From Liolophura sinensis (lineage: Eukaryota; Mollusca; Polyplacophora; Chitonida; Chitonidae), in contig NC_088307.1 in NCBI RefSeq assembly GCF_032854445.1, forward strand, positions 15,078,017-15,142,016: 64,000 bases of DNA, written 5' to 3'. The notes beneath the pieces are model-generated. The model searched no databases. It was not told where the DNA came from and saw only the letters and a list, made by a program, of their open reading frames with translations. Positions 48,763 through 60,095 of the stretch are shown in pieces. The position numbers and the translations under genes are program-made. Each line of letters begins with the position of its first letter. Position 1 is the stretch's first letter.

Positions 48763-51700
48763 GTCAGTGCGTGCTAAGATAATTAATTGTTCACCCTGGT
48801 AGCCTATCATCAAAAATACAGGAGTCAGTAGGTGTGTGTGTGCATATACTCTGTTGCGGAATGGAGTACTAACTCTTATATATTAAGCAATGCAATTGCT
48901 AGAGTTATGGAGAGAAACAGCCGCTAATGCGAGATTGCCTGTAAGGATCACATTTACTGCTGTTCATATGCGCATTAAATGTTCCTGAACATTAATATGG
49001 CACATTAGGGGCAATTTCTCTCCATAACTCTCCCAACTGTGTCGCTCCAGAAGAGTTATCCCACTCCTTAACTAACATATACTGTTGAGAGTTCATGCTG
49101 TGCGTAATGACATTGTAGTTGAGAACACTGTTTTGTGTGCTAGGAGCAGTTGATTACAAGTTCTTTTTCTAAATCTGGTTTTGTCAGTTAGAGAAGTTCT
49201 TTTGCCTTAATAGTGAGAAGGTCAAATACATCTAGCTCCCCCCATCCCTGCACAGTGCTCAGATCAAACATCAGTGGAAGACTTGTGGACAGGCTGCACA
49301 AAAGTTGCCAAATCGCTGTGGAAGACTTGTGGACGGGCTGCATAGAAGGGGCCAAATTGCAGTGGAAGACTTGTGGAAGGGCTGCACAAAAGGGTCCAAA
49401 TTGCAGTGGAAGAAGTGTGGACGGGCTGCACAGAAGGGTTCAAATCGCAGTGGAAGACTTGTGGACGGGCTGCACAAAAGGGTCCAAATGGCAGTGGAAG
49501 AAGTGTGGACGGGCTGCACAAAAGAAGCCAAATCACATTGGAAGACTTGTGGACGGGCTGCACAGAAGGGGTCAAATCGCAGTGTAAGACTTGTGGACGG
49601 GCTGCACAGAAGGGTTCAAATCGCAGTGGAAGACTTGTGGACGGGCTGCACAAAAGGGTCCAAATCACAGTGGAAGATTTATGGACGGGCTGCACAAAAG
49701 GGTCCAAATCACAGTGGATGACTTGTGGACGGGCTTCACAAAAGAAGCCAAATCACAGTGGAAGACTTGTGGACGGGCTTCACAAAAGAAGCCAAATCAT
49801 AGTGGAAGTCATGGACGGACTGCACAAAAGAAACCAAATCACATTGGAAGACTTGTGGACGGGCTGCACAGAAGGGGTCAAATCGCAGTGTAAGACTTGT
49901 GGACGGGCTGCACAGAAGGGTTCAAATCGCAGTGGAAGACTTGTGGACGGGCTGCACAAAAGGGTCCAAATCACAGTGGAAGATTTATGGACGGGCTGCA
50001 CAAAAGGGTCCAAATCACAGTGGAAGATTTATGGACGGGCTGCACAGAAGGGTCCAAATCACAGTGGATGACTTGTGGACGGGCTTCACAAAAGAAGCCA
50101 AATCACAGTGGAAGACTTGTGGACGGGCTTCACAAAAGAAGCCAAATCGCAGTGGAAGTCTTGTGGACGGGCTTCACAAAAGAAGCCAAATCACAGTGGA
50201 AGTCTTGTGGACGGGCTGCACAAAAGGGTTCAAATCGCTGTGGAACACATCGTTTTCTTTTGTGGTGCTACAGTGCTCGTGTACTTCTACATACTTCTGT
50301 TTTATGAGCACATGTACACGCACAGATAATTGGGATGTAATGAAGGAAAGAACAAGAGAGTTCATAGCTTGGACTGCTTGCTTTGTTTACGTTTCTTCAA
50401 CCACCTTTGTCATAGAAGTGAAATATTCCCTGGTAAAACAGTTATTGAACATATATGGTAGATTAATAAGTTCAGGGTTTAAAGTAGCTGAGGATTACAT
50501 AAATCTCAACTCTCCAATAAAATTGTAGAAGATTGTATTCCATACAAATAAAACAAGGTCAAAATGTTGTTATTTGTAGGTTGGCAAAGGATTCAATAGA
50601 GATGCCTGGAACAGCCTGGAAAAACTGGTCCGAGCTATCGCAAGGAAAAATAAGTCTGTGTACTTATGTACTGGCCCCTTATATCTCCCCCAGTAAGTGC
50701 ATGTAGAGTGTTTATGATGGCTCAAATATTTTGGTGTTGAAGCATACTGAATCATGAGTTTCCATGAAGTTGTCGGGACCTCGTTTGTAGTAAGCAATTA
50801 ACAGCATTTTTGAGGCCATTTGATTGGTTGAATATGAACTTGAAGTTTTTTGGAGATCACAGGCTATCCACCAGTATGGTGTAGACTTTTAGCTTGCTCT
50901 GCAGGTGAAAATCTTTGTGACAAATGTGGAAAAGTTTGTCCGTACCTTGCTTTGCTCCAAGCAGTCTGGTTTTCTCAGCCCATCACACTGGCTGCAATAA
51001 TGTAGGTGAAACATGTTTGTCAGAGGATGGTGTTTAGCACCCTCAAATAAATATAGAAAATGGATTATACATTTTAAACACAGGCAATTATAACTAAAGT
51101 CAGTGTAAACAACTTCCTTCTGTGTGCAATATAATGTAATTATCAATTGGAATTGGAAAAAAGGTGTCTAAAAAAATGAAAACAGTGCAATTATAATACA
51201 TGAGTGAAGGCAGAATTGACAGTACACAGGAAAGCATTACCTCTCCCCCTGTAGGTGCCTGACAAACTTCATGATTCAGAGCTTTAACGATCTCACCCCT
51301 CCAGGTGTCTGACGTACCGCCTCATTCAAAGCTGTGACCAACACACCTCTCCAGGTGTCTGACATACCACCTCATTCAAAGCTGTGACCAACACACCTCT
51401 CCTAATATCTGACAAACCTCATGATTCAAAGCTGTAACCATCACACCTCTCCAGGTGTCTGACATACCTCCTCATTCAAAACTGTGACCAACACACCTCT
51501 CCTAATATCTGACAAACCTCATGATTCAAAGCTGTAACCATCACACCTCTCCAGGTGTCTGACATACTTCCTCATTCAAAACTGTGACCAACACACCTCT
51601 CCTAATATCTGACAAACCTCATGATTCAAAGCTGTAACCATCACACCTCTCCAGGTGTATGACATACCACCTCCATTCAAAGCTGTAACCATCACACGTA

Positions 51701-53429
51701 TCGACATATCTGACAAATCTCATGATTCAAAGCTGTAACCATCACACCTCTCCAGGTGTCTGACATACCACCTCATTCAAAACTGTGACCAACACACCTC
51801 TCCTAATATCTGACAAACCTCATGAATCAAAGCTGTAACCATCACACCTCTCCAGGTGTCTGACATACCTCTTCATTCAAAGTTGTAACCATCACACGTA
51901 TCCACATACCTGACAAACCTCATGATTCAAAGCTATAACCATCACATCTCTCCAGGTACCTTACATATCTCCTGATTCAAAGCTGTAACCATCACACCTC
52001 TCCAGCTGTCTGACATACCTAATGATTCAAAGCTGTAACCATCCACATCTCTCCAGATACCTTACATATCTCCTGATTCAAAGCTGTAACCATCACACCT
52101 CTCCAGTGTCTGACATACCTCTTCATTCAAAAGCTGTAACCATCATACGCATCCACATACCTGACAAACCTCATGATTCAAAGCTGTAACCATAACATCT
52201 CTCCAGGTTACCTTACATAATTCCTGATTCAAAGCTGTAACCATCACATCCCTCCAGGTACCTTACTTTTCTCCTGATTCAAAGTTGTAACCATCACATC
52301 CCCCCCGGACCTTACTTTTCTCCTGATTCAAAGCTGTAACCATCACATCCCTCCAGTACCTACAAACCTCATGATTCCCAAAGCTGTAACCATCACACCT
52401 CTGCAGTTACTTGACCAAACCAGCCCATGTATTGATGATTCAGTGTTAAAAGCAATGCATGTAGCTGTATTCAACCACAGCCCTTGCTGGTCTTGGCTAT
52501 CACATCCTGAAAGAACCCATTAGGTAGAGCTCTTGTGGCTTCAGATGGCTATTTCACCTCCTGTCTTTATATTGGCTGGCAGGAATATCAATGCCAACAG
52601 TGGCAACCTACATGTGTGTTAAACCATTTACCTGTACATCCTAAACGTCCATGCCTAGTTCCGATAATCCCTTCAAAATGATGTCAGGGCCACCGTGGCT
52701 CAGTTGGTTAGCGCGCTAGCGCAGCGTAATGACCCAAGAGTCCTCTCACCAAAGCGGTCGCTGTCAGTTCAAGTCCCAGCTCATGCTGGCTTCCTCTCCG
52801 GCCTCCGTATGTGGGAAAGTCTGCCACCCACCTGCGTATGGTCGGGGTTTCCCGGCCTTTGCCAGTTTCCTCCCCCCCCCTTAATGCCCTTGCCCGCGTC
52901 GTATAAGTGAAATATTCTTGAGTACGGCGTAAAACACCAATCAAATAAATAAATAAATAAATCAAAACGATGTCAGCACTGCAAAACACTGGTGTCAACT
53001 GTGGCTCTTACCTCCCAACTCACGTGAACCTACCCCCTATGTATATTCCACTTAGTATTGTGGAACATTATAAAATAATAAATTATAGCCATGAGCAGAG
53101 TGTGCTGTATTTTTTCTACTCAATGAATCATGTATTTTCTCTGTTGCAGACATGATGATAATGATGGAAAACTGTATGTTAAATACGAAGTGATTGGCAA
53201 AAACCATGTGGCCGTACCAACGCATTTCTTCAAGATTGTTATCATAGAGACAAACACTGGAGATTATGAACAGTTGTCGTTTGTTATGCCAAATAAGGCA
53301 TTGCCACCAGATGTGCCTCTGAAAAATTATCTTGTTCCGGTTGAAAGCGTAGAAAGAGCCGCAGGCCTATTGTTTTTCGAAAAGTTACCAAAAAATAAGT
53401 TAATAAAGGTAAATCACAGTAAAAGATAG
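48195..53429 (+). CDS. ENDOG: Endonuclease G, mitochondrial, three coding exons
   Basis: This is a DNA/RNA non-specific nuclease (beta-beta-alpha-metal family) of the mitochondrial intermembrane space, linked to mtDNA maintenance and to apoptotic DNA cleavage. Exons: 48195-48762, 50580-50692, 53150-53429, with intact GT-AG junctions and phase. The catalytic DRGH lies at 48673-48684 inside SSGYDRGHLAAAGNYR. The metal-ligand Asn is in GFNRDAWNSLEK (exon 2). Exon 3 has the C-terminal signature GKNHVAVPTHFFK and VPVESVERAAGLLF. The N-terminus from the ATG at 48195 (MCRLRTVVVASSTCLVAGG) has early arginines then a hydrophobic run, as expected for import and a membrane anchor. That frame hits TAA at 48273, and the conserved frame resumes one base out of register before 48283. 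With that slip the protein is about 319 residues (human 297). The slip could be a base-call error in the TTTT at 48270-48273, a real allele, or a sign of another first exon. The identity is firm; the N-terminus is not. Confidence 0.93.
48863..49067. repeat. 205-bp imperfect palindrome, MITE-like, ENDOG intron 1
   Basis: The 17 bases AGAGTTATGGAGAGAAA (48901-48917) are matched inverted at 49015-49031. Outer parts also pair (GGAGTACTAACTCTT against AAGAGTTATCCCACTCC). The loop holds AATGTTCCTGAACATT. Confidence 0.7.
49263..50248. repeat. 44-bp minisatellite, about 22 copies, ENDOG intron 1
   Basis: The unit contains CAGTGGAAGACTTGTGGACG and GGCTGCACAAAAGGGTCCAA, period 44 (49625 and 49669). 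A block of seven units is duplicated (landmark CACATTGGAAG at 49534 and 49840). Long open frames on both strands are artefacts. Confidence 0.95.
50580..50692 (+). CDS. ENDOG: ENDOG exon 2
   Basis: VGKGFNRDAWNSLEKLVRA through YLCTGPLYLPQ. The Asn of GFNR aligns with the metal-coordinating Asn of human EndoG. Acceptor TTATTTGTAG, donor CCCCA-GTAAGT. Confidence 0.95.
51238..52420. repeat. 50-bp minisatellite in 100-bp dimers, ENDOG intron 2
   Basis: Type 1 half: CTCTCCAGGTGTCTGACATA, CTCATTCAAAGCTGTGACCA. Type 2 half: CTAATATCTGACAAACCTCA, TGATTCAAAGCTGTAACCAT. Dimers start at 51361, 51461 and 51561. Degenerate towards 52400. Confidence 0.93.
52688..52963 (+). mobile_element. SINE-A reference copy: full length with 13-bp target duplication, ENDOG intron 2
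   Basis: The tRNA-like head GGCCACCGTGGCTCAGTTGG (A box) and CAGTTCAAGTCCC (B box near 52767) precedes a body GCTCATGCTGGCTTCCTCTC. The 3' end is TTGAGTACGGCGTAAAACAC then (AAAT)n. The flanks are AAAATGATGTCAG (52675-52687) and AAAACGATGTCAG (52964-52976), one mismatch. Confidence 0.93.
53150..53429 (+). CDS. ENDOG: ENDOG exon 3 and stop
   Basis: Acceptor TCTGTTGCAG. 92 residues including YVKYEVIGKNHVAVPTHFFK, then FVMPN and LVPVESVERAAGLLF, ending in a basic tail NHSKR and TAG. Confidence 0.95.
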
Positions 53430-53601
53430 CATACTTGCATGTGTATATATGAGATTTGATGTGTGGTGTGCAAGAAAGAATAGAGTATAAAACAAAGAGC
53501 GCTAGTAAATTTATTTGATTATATCCAAGATACATAATGCATGTTTTTAATTTGACTTGCAACAGACAGAAGTATTTATTTAACTGTATTTTTGTGCCAG
53601 T

Positions 53602-53607
53602 ATTAAA
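53602..53607 (+). other. Candidate ENDOG poly(A) signal
   Basis: ATTAAA lies 173 bases after the ENDOG stop, just before a 40-bp-unit minisatellite. No AATAAA is nearer. Position only; not proven. Confidence 0.35.
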
Positions 53608-53669
53608 AGTTGTTTAAGTACAGTGTGGAAATTCAACATATCCATGTTCTTGTGTGTCTCAGATATTTA

Positions 53670-54122
53670 TTGTCAAGTTTGTTAGGTACCTGGCACAGTG
53701 TTTAACCGCCTGTCAGGTTTGTTTGATACCTGGCACAGTGTTTAACCTCCTGTCAGGTTTGTTTGGTACCTGGCACAGTGTTTAACCTCCTTTCAGGTTT
53801 GTTTGGTACCTGGCACAGTTTCTAGCCTCCTGTCAGGTTTGTTTGGTACCTGGCACGATGTTTAGCCTCCTGTCAGGTTTGTTTGGTACCTGGCACGATG
53901 TTTAACCTCCTGTCAGGTTTTTTCGGTACCTGGTAGAGTGTTTAACCTCCTGTCAGGTTTGTTTGGTACCTTGCACGGTGTTTAAACTCCAGTCAGGTTT
54001 TTTTGGTACCTGGCATGATGTTTAACCTCCTGTCAGGTTTTTTTGGTACCTGGCACACTGTTTAACCTCCTGTCAGGTTTTTTGGGTACCTGGCACGGTG
54101 TTTAACCTCCTGTTAGGTTTAC
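53670..54122. repeat. 40-bp minisatellite, about 11 copies, 3' of ENDOG
   Basis: The unit contains CCTGTCAGGTTTGTTTGGTA and CCTGGCACAGTGTTTAAC, period 40. It lies about 240 bp after the ENDOG stop, so it may be in or just past the 3' UTR. Confidence 0.93.
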
Positions 54123-54640
54123 TCACCACACAAGCATAGAACAGACTGCTGTCAACTGATTGGTCACAGGCCGAGACACATTACAAAAAAATGTTTATTC
54201 ATTTTATTGTTTTTTTTTGTAAACATTGCTTCATTTGGACAGTGAATACATATCTGAACGGAATGGTGGAAATCACACAAGTCCCATCTGAGGACACAAA
54301 TGGGGGGATTTACACAAATCCCAACTGCGGACACGAATTGGAGGAAATCACACAAATCCCAGGGAAAATCTCGAACATCAAAGGGAAATTAGTGCTATAT
54401 GTACACTTTGCTGTCAAACAAACCTTTCTGCACTGAAAGTCAGTTTTAAGACACTGACAAAATGGGATATGTATGATGACACAAGAAAACTGCGAACCTA
54501 TGTGTCCACTCCAGCTACATGTTTTTCACCCCCAAAATGCATGTAAATGCACATGTACATGTATTACCCTGGCTTGTCTTTATTCCCCCATGCATTTTCA
54601 TCATCTCTTTAACCCATCAAAAGAAATAACAAGAATACTA

Positions 54641-54836
54641 TTTGTTTATTTGATTGGTGTTTTATGATGTACTCAAGAATATTTCACTTATATGACAGCT
54701 GCTAGCATTAAGGCAGGAGAAAAACGAGCAGAGCCCAAGGGAAACCCACAACCATTCGCAGGCAGCTCTACCCACGTACAGCCAGAGTGGAAGCCAGCAT
54801 GAGCTGGACTTGAACTTACAGCGACCCCATTCAGGT
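54641..54836 (-). mobile_element. SINE-A, 5'-truncated
   Basis: TTTGTTTATTTGATTGGTGT, ATGTACTCAAGAATATTTCA, GAAGCCAGCATGAGCTGGAC, GAACTTACAGCGACCCCATT. Confidence 0.82.
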
Positions 54837-55334
54837 GTGAGTCAAGAACACTATTGAGGGAGAATAAAATTATACAGAAAACCATTATGTTTAGTTTTCA
54901 TTTTTTTTTTATTCAGTAAAAACAACCACCTAAAACAAAGGATAGAAGTTCTGTTAATTTTCTAAACCCTCTTCACAAGAAAAAAGGCCTTTACCAGCTT
55001 AAGTTTAAAATGGGTTAATACTTCCCACTGAAGAGTATAGCTTTACATAGATCTATATGTCTCTATACTTTGCTAACCCTACCGTAGGATTAGCAAAGGT
55101 ACAGAGTAAAGTAGCGCTAATCTACACACTGGTTAAATGTGGAACTGGCTCACGAAGGCCTCATCTTTACATACTAGTAAGTAGGTCAAATATTTTTGAT
55201 ATCTTCCATGTATCTCTTTACATGTGCCATACTTCGTATGTCTTAATAAAGGCTATTTACCAAACATGGACCTGAGAGGAAGACAAAACAAAATCTTTTA
55301 TTTCTGATATATGAGGCAGCTATAGTTACTTTTC

Positions 55335-55545
55335 ACTTGCTACATTTATACAGCCCAGCCAGTTTACACTTGCTACATTTATACAGCCCAGCCAATTTAC
55401 ACTTGCTACATTTATACAGCCCAGCCAATTTACACTTGCTACATTTATACAGCCCAGCCAATTTACACTTGCTACATTTATACAGCCCAGCCAATTTACA
55501 CTTGCTACATTTATACAGACCACCCAGTTTACACTTGCCCATAGG
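55335..55545. repeat. 33-bp minisatellite, about 6 copies
   Basis: TTTACACTTGCTACATTTAT followed by ACAGCCCAGCCAA; open in several frames as 11-residue repeats; not a gene. Confidence 0.93.
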
Positions 55546-57950
55546 TGGAAATGCATGGTCATCAGATGGTAATGAACTATACACTTTCCTCTGATTTAAA
55601 ACTCAATAGCACATTACATGTACTGATACCTTCATTAACATGAAGTGTACATGTAACCATTTATTATAGTCCGGGAAAACGCTTGGGTTAATTTTTTGGA
55701 AAAAAAAATTTCAGCCCAGTAAATCGAATAGGCCTGCTCTGAATTATCTCCCTTATTGCCCGACATCGACCATGACGTAACGCGAGTCTAGTTTTGGACG
55801 AGTGAACCTACGAGGAGTGGGACCATGCCTAGTAAGCATGCAGGGTGTAGGTAATGTCACAACAGAGACAAATATTTTCTAGGCAAGAAAGCGTGATAAA
55901 AAAAACATGATATCAACCTTTGAGAGTCTCAGATATCGAGATATCTTGAATGAAGTCCATGTTTTTCAGCTTGAAAGAGTATCTAAGTAGTGTCAGGATT
56001 TTTGAAATTGCCTCTGAGTTATTAAGAAAGTACATTACGTTTTTCCTAGGCTTTCCAACTAAGTTTACAAATTTTAAAACCTGTCTTAAAGCTAGGTCTT
56101 CAGCTAGCTATTCCAAAAAATGCGCCTTTTAAACAGGAGAGTGACCTCAAGGGAGGTAATACGGTGCAGCCCTATTTTAACCATTGGAGTCTACAGTGGT
56201 GACATCAGGTTTTTACCATTGAATTTAAAGCTGGATTTCTGCGTACAATATGCACAAAGATATAGAATGCTAAATGGGCCTTTAACTTCAAGAAGAAATA
56301 TAGATGAGACAACATTGATAAAAGGTAAGTTTAAAACAATTTTATATCTCTGACTTTTCCCTCCATTTTTGTTGCAGATTTTTTGAAAATGACATCAAGT
56401 ATGAAGTTAGTGGGCTACTTAATTTCTGGATTGACCACTGGAGCCTTAAGAACACTGCAGCTTAAAGCCATTTTTACCCCCGAAGAAGAAAGCAGAGAAT
56501 ATCTTTTGTAGCTCTATCTGTTAAGACACATCCTAAACTGCATATTAAGAAATAAAACCTAAAAGGTTTCATGTACTCTTTCAGATCATTTTACTCGAGC
56601 AGAAACAGCATGTCTTTTATGTGTTTGAAAAATTGTTCAAATACTAATGTTAAAAAATTAGTAATCAGTTTCCTTATAAATGAATTTACAAGACAATTTA
56701 ATAAGAATGTACATGTAGTATTTAGTTTCATATGGCACTCTGATTAGAAAAGCTCAAAAGCTGAATCAGAATTGATTTCAAATTTCATGTTCACATATTT
56801 GTTGTGAATATGTTACTGTGTTTATTAATTGATTAGTAATAAAACTGATAAAATAACTTTAATACATGCAAGTATCTATCACAACCCACTGCAAACAGAA
56901 TTCAGTTAATACTAATGTTTGGTAGAGAAAGATACAGGGTATCATTCATCAGTGACTTCCTTCAGAGGGCACAGACTGCGGTGATCCACAGTCCACTTCA
57001 GCAGGCAAAACCACAAGTCAAACCATTAGGAAAAATATCCAGTATTAGTAAATGGAGCAGCTAGATTTCAACTGTCTGGATTAAACTGTCAGATAAATTA
57101 CCTTTTCACACACACAACTGGCATTGACAATTATATGTATCTGGAAAAACTGGTGTTGTCCAATTGTGGCCAACCAATCAAAACAAGGAATAGAAATCAA
57201 CCATGCCATGTACATGTAAGCAACCAAACTAGATTTACAACATTTACGTTTCCACATTATCATACATTCTGCAAACATGGAAAAAGCTTGTTAGACTGGA
57301 GAAAAGGTGACATATTTGATGTAAATAACTGCAGAAAACCATATCAATATTAAACACATAACAATATAAAATCCTCTCAGAAAATGTTAACAAATATTTG
57401 ATTAACTTCTCAAATAAGCTCTATTTAACCACTCACATTAACCACTAAGAAATTCATGATATACAAAAAAGTACATGTTGGTAGTGACTACCTGGCCATC
57501 TGCTTTGAATGAAACACCTGTCACCCTACCGTTGTTTTTCACACACACATTGTCCCTCGTCTGATAATGGTGTTCTTGAAAACAACCAAAGCTCTATTGT
57601 AAATACTGCCTTTGACCTAAAATTTTGTCTGTGACAAGCCGTTCATTTTCACTGATTCTGAGAGCTGTATTGATCTTACAAAAGTGTGTTGAGGGTTATT
57701 TGACAAGACAATATGCAACTGAAAAAATTTAATTCAGTGCAAAAAAACTTCGTCTCTAAAATTTAGGCTAAATACAGTAAATTCAAAAATAGCTATCCAT
57801 GACCGGGTGTTCACAAACTGAGATGGCAAACTGACTAAGAAGTGAAACTAAACTGAATTTTAACAAACAACAAACAAAGAAAACAACAAATTTTTTGCTA
57901 CGGTGTAAGTCATACAGTCAAGAGTTCCCGCTTGTCAATGTACTTGCTGT
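55546..57950. other. No gene recognised
   Basis: Intergenic between the ENDOG and ZER1 3' ends. Short open frames at 55950-56353 (plus) have no recognisable product. Confidence 0.4.
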
Positions 57951-57954
57951 AATA

Positions 57955-58626
57955 TTCTGTCAATGAAGTTGATTTCATACTCTGTCAATGGATTTGTCAT
58001 TTTCTCTCAATGGAGTTCTTGTCATATTCTGTCAGTGGAGTTGCTGTCATATTCTATCAATGGAGCTGTCATATTCTGTCAATGGAGTTGTCATATTCTG
58101 TCAATGGAGTTGCTGTTACATTCTGTCATTGGATTTGTCATATTTTGTCAATGGCGTTGTTGTCATATTCTGTCAATGGAGTTGCTGTTATATTCTGTCA
58201 ATGAAGTTGCTGTCATATTCTGTCAATGGAGTTGCTGTCATATTCTATCAATGAAGTTGTCATATTCTGTCAATGGATTCGTCATATTTTGTCAGTGGAG
58301 TTGCTGTTATATTCTGTCAATGGAGTTGCTGTCATATTCTATCAAGGGAGCTGTCATATTCTGTCAATGGAGTTGCTGTCATATTCTGTCAATGGAGTTG
58401 TCATATTCTGTCAATGGAGTTGTTGTCATATTCTGTCAATGGAGTTGTCATATTCTGTCAATAGAGTTGCTGTTATATTCTGTCAATGAAGTTGCTTCCC
58501 CTGGACTCTGCCCGTTTTCCCCCCACCACACTACTGGCCGTCATCGTATAAGTGATATACTCTTGAATACGGTGTAAAACACCAATCAAATAAAAAAATC
58601 AATGGAGTTGCTGTCATATTCTGCCA
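57955..58626. repeat. 22/25-bp minisatellite, about 24 copies, split by a SINE
   Basis: Units TGTCAATGGAGTTGTCATAT or with GTTGCTGTCATATTC; period 22 or 25. A SINE-A fragment (58496-58595) interrupts it and one unit follows. Confidence 0.93.
58496..58595 (+). mobile_element. SINE-A, 5'-truncated, inside the minisatellite
   Basis: CCCCTGGACTCTGCCCGTTT, ATCGTATAAGTGATATACTC, TTGAATACGGTGTAAAACAC, CAATCAAATAAAAAAATC. Confidence 0.85.
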
Positions 58627-58865
58627 ACAGAAGTGTGATATACAATTTAATCAAATTAAGAATACCATATAGCACTTTATACTTCAGAATACCACAGCCT
58701 AGTGTTTTGTCCATGAAACCTGAAAATCCTCAAAAACTGAACCACGCCTACGGTCCATGCAATATCTCTGATTTGAGAAAAATCAAGGGAAATACAGTGA
58801 CCCGAACATGGCTGGAAGAGGTCACCATTGTCTGCAGGCCTCATAATACATGTAGTACATACTAA

Positions 58866-59060
58866 CTTGGAGAGATCGCTGTGAATTCAAGTCCAGTTCA
58901 TTCTGGCTTTCTCTCCAGAAATACGTGGGAAGGTCTGCGAGCAACCAGCGGATGGTTGTGGGTTTTCACTCTGGGTCTCCCACTAATATGCTGGTTGCCG
59001 TCGTATAAGTGAAATATTCGTGAGAACGGCGTAAAACACCAATAAAATAAATAAATACTG
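58866..59060 (+). mobile_element. SINE-A, 5'-truncated
   Basis: AGATCGCTGTGAATTCAAGT, TACGTGGGAAGGTCTGCGAG, CCGTCGTATAAGTGAAATAT, ACGGCGTAAAACACCAATAA and an (AAAT)n tail. Confidence 0.85.
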
Positions 59061-59621
59061 ACTTGGAGAAGCACATTCCATCCATTAGTTAAAATAGCAG
59101 CCACTTAATCTACATGCATGTCTATACAGAAGTAGACAATTTATACTTCAAAACAAAGATAACATCTCCAGTATGAGTATTTTAACAGCTTCTTATCAGT
59201 TGTACCAAACTTAGCAACAGATGACAAGCCTCATGCTGCTTCATGCATTGTAACAAAAAAAAAATTAATCACACAATCAAAACATTCATCAAATATCACA
59301 GATGTACAGAACAAGGGCATAACCGTTTTCCATCGAGGGAACTATAACAGTGCTGACTGCCGTAAAATAAAATCTTATACAGCATTACAATTTTCAAAAA
59401 ATTCTGAATAGAGGCTTTTGTGATTTGATCAAATCTACAAGGGCTGAAGCTTCCACAAAGTGCATATCTCCCTTCGTACGTTCACAAAATGGTGTCCACT
59501 GATAAATTACATGACCACATGTATTTTAAAATAAAATATGTGAATGAATGCACCAAAGCGTAAAACATAAGAAATCCTCTAAACTGATGAACAGAATATC
59601 ACTGCATGTATCACTGCATCA

Positions 59622-59627
59622 TTTATT
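59622..59627 (-). other. Candidate ZER1 poly(A) signal
   Basis: AATAAA on the minus strand, about 200 bases after the ZER1 stop. Unproven. Confidence 0.35.
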
Positions 59628-59823
59628 CCAAAAGTGATACATTCATGTACGCCACTGGCAGGTGCCAAAGAAACAGTTCTAGACTAAAAATGGGTACACC
59701 TTGAAAAAAAAAAAAAACACCAAAAAGTTTTAGAACAACTGTGTGAAGTTACAAGATATATTACTAAAAAAAAAAAAAAGAAAACGGAAAAAAAAGAGAG
59801 TTACAAATAGAGAAGACTTTCCT

Positions 59824-60095
59824 TCAGACATCCTGATGTAGATGTTCTTCCAGATCTTGGGACTCCTCACTCGTGCCTATGTCATCTTCCTCCATGTCAC
59901 TGGGATGGTTCGATGCAGCACTGCTAGTTGCTGCCTCCCCACAGTCATCTCCCTTTGATTTCGTTGTACTTTGATGAGTTGCGACCACCATTCTTGCCAG
60001 TTCTTTGATTCTTCTGTACGGGTTTCTGTGTCGTATTATTCTGTTCAGGATCACCAGACCGTTTTCCTGCTCTAACAATTGGCAGTATTTCTCAG
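59824..60095 (-). CDS. ZER1: ZER1 last exon and stop
   Basis: PEKYCQLLEQENGLVILNRI, then a basic helix (RRIKELARMVVATHQ) and a long acidic tail (MEEDDIGTSEESQDLEEHLH), stop at 59826-59824. Acceptor CTTATCAG. The acidic tail is longer than I recall for vertebrate ZER1. Confidence 0.9.

Noticed and set aside
49213..50528. Open frames of 124-232 codons within ENDOG intron 1
   Set aside because: Translations of the 44-bp minisatellite, open on both strands.
52688..52776. tRNA gene with A and B boxes
   Set aside because: The sequence continues into a SINE body and A-rich tail with target duplications, and does not fold as a clean cloverleaf by eye.
55824..55855. ATG CCT AGT AAG... followed by AG-GTAATG, resembling a tiny first exon of a zinc-finger (THAP-like) gene
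   Set aside because: Only nine codons, the expected cysteine pair is absent, and no downstream exon is recognisable.
57963..58577. 204-codon plus-strand frame rich in ILSMELLSYS-like repeats
   Set aside because: Minisatellite translation running into a SINE fragment.
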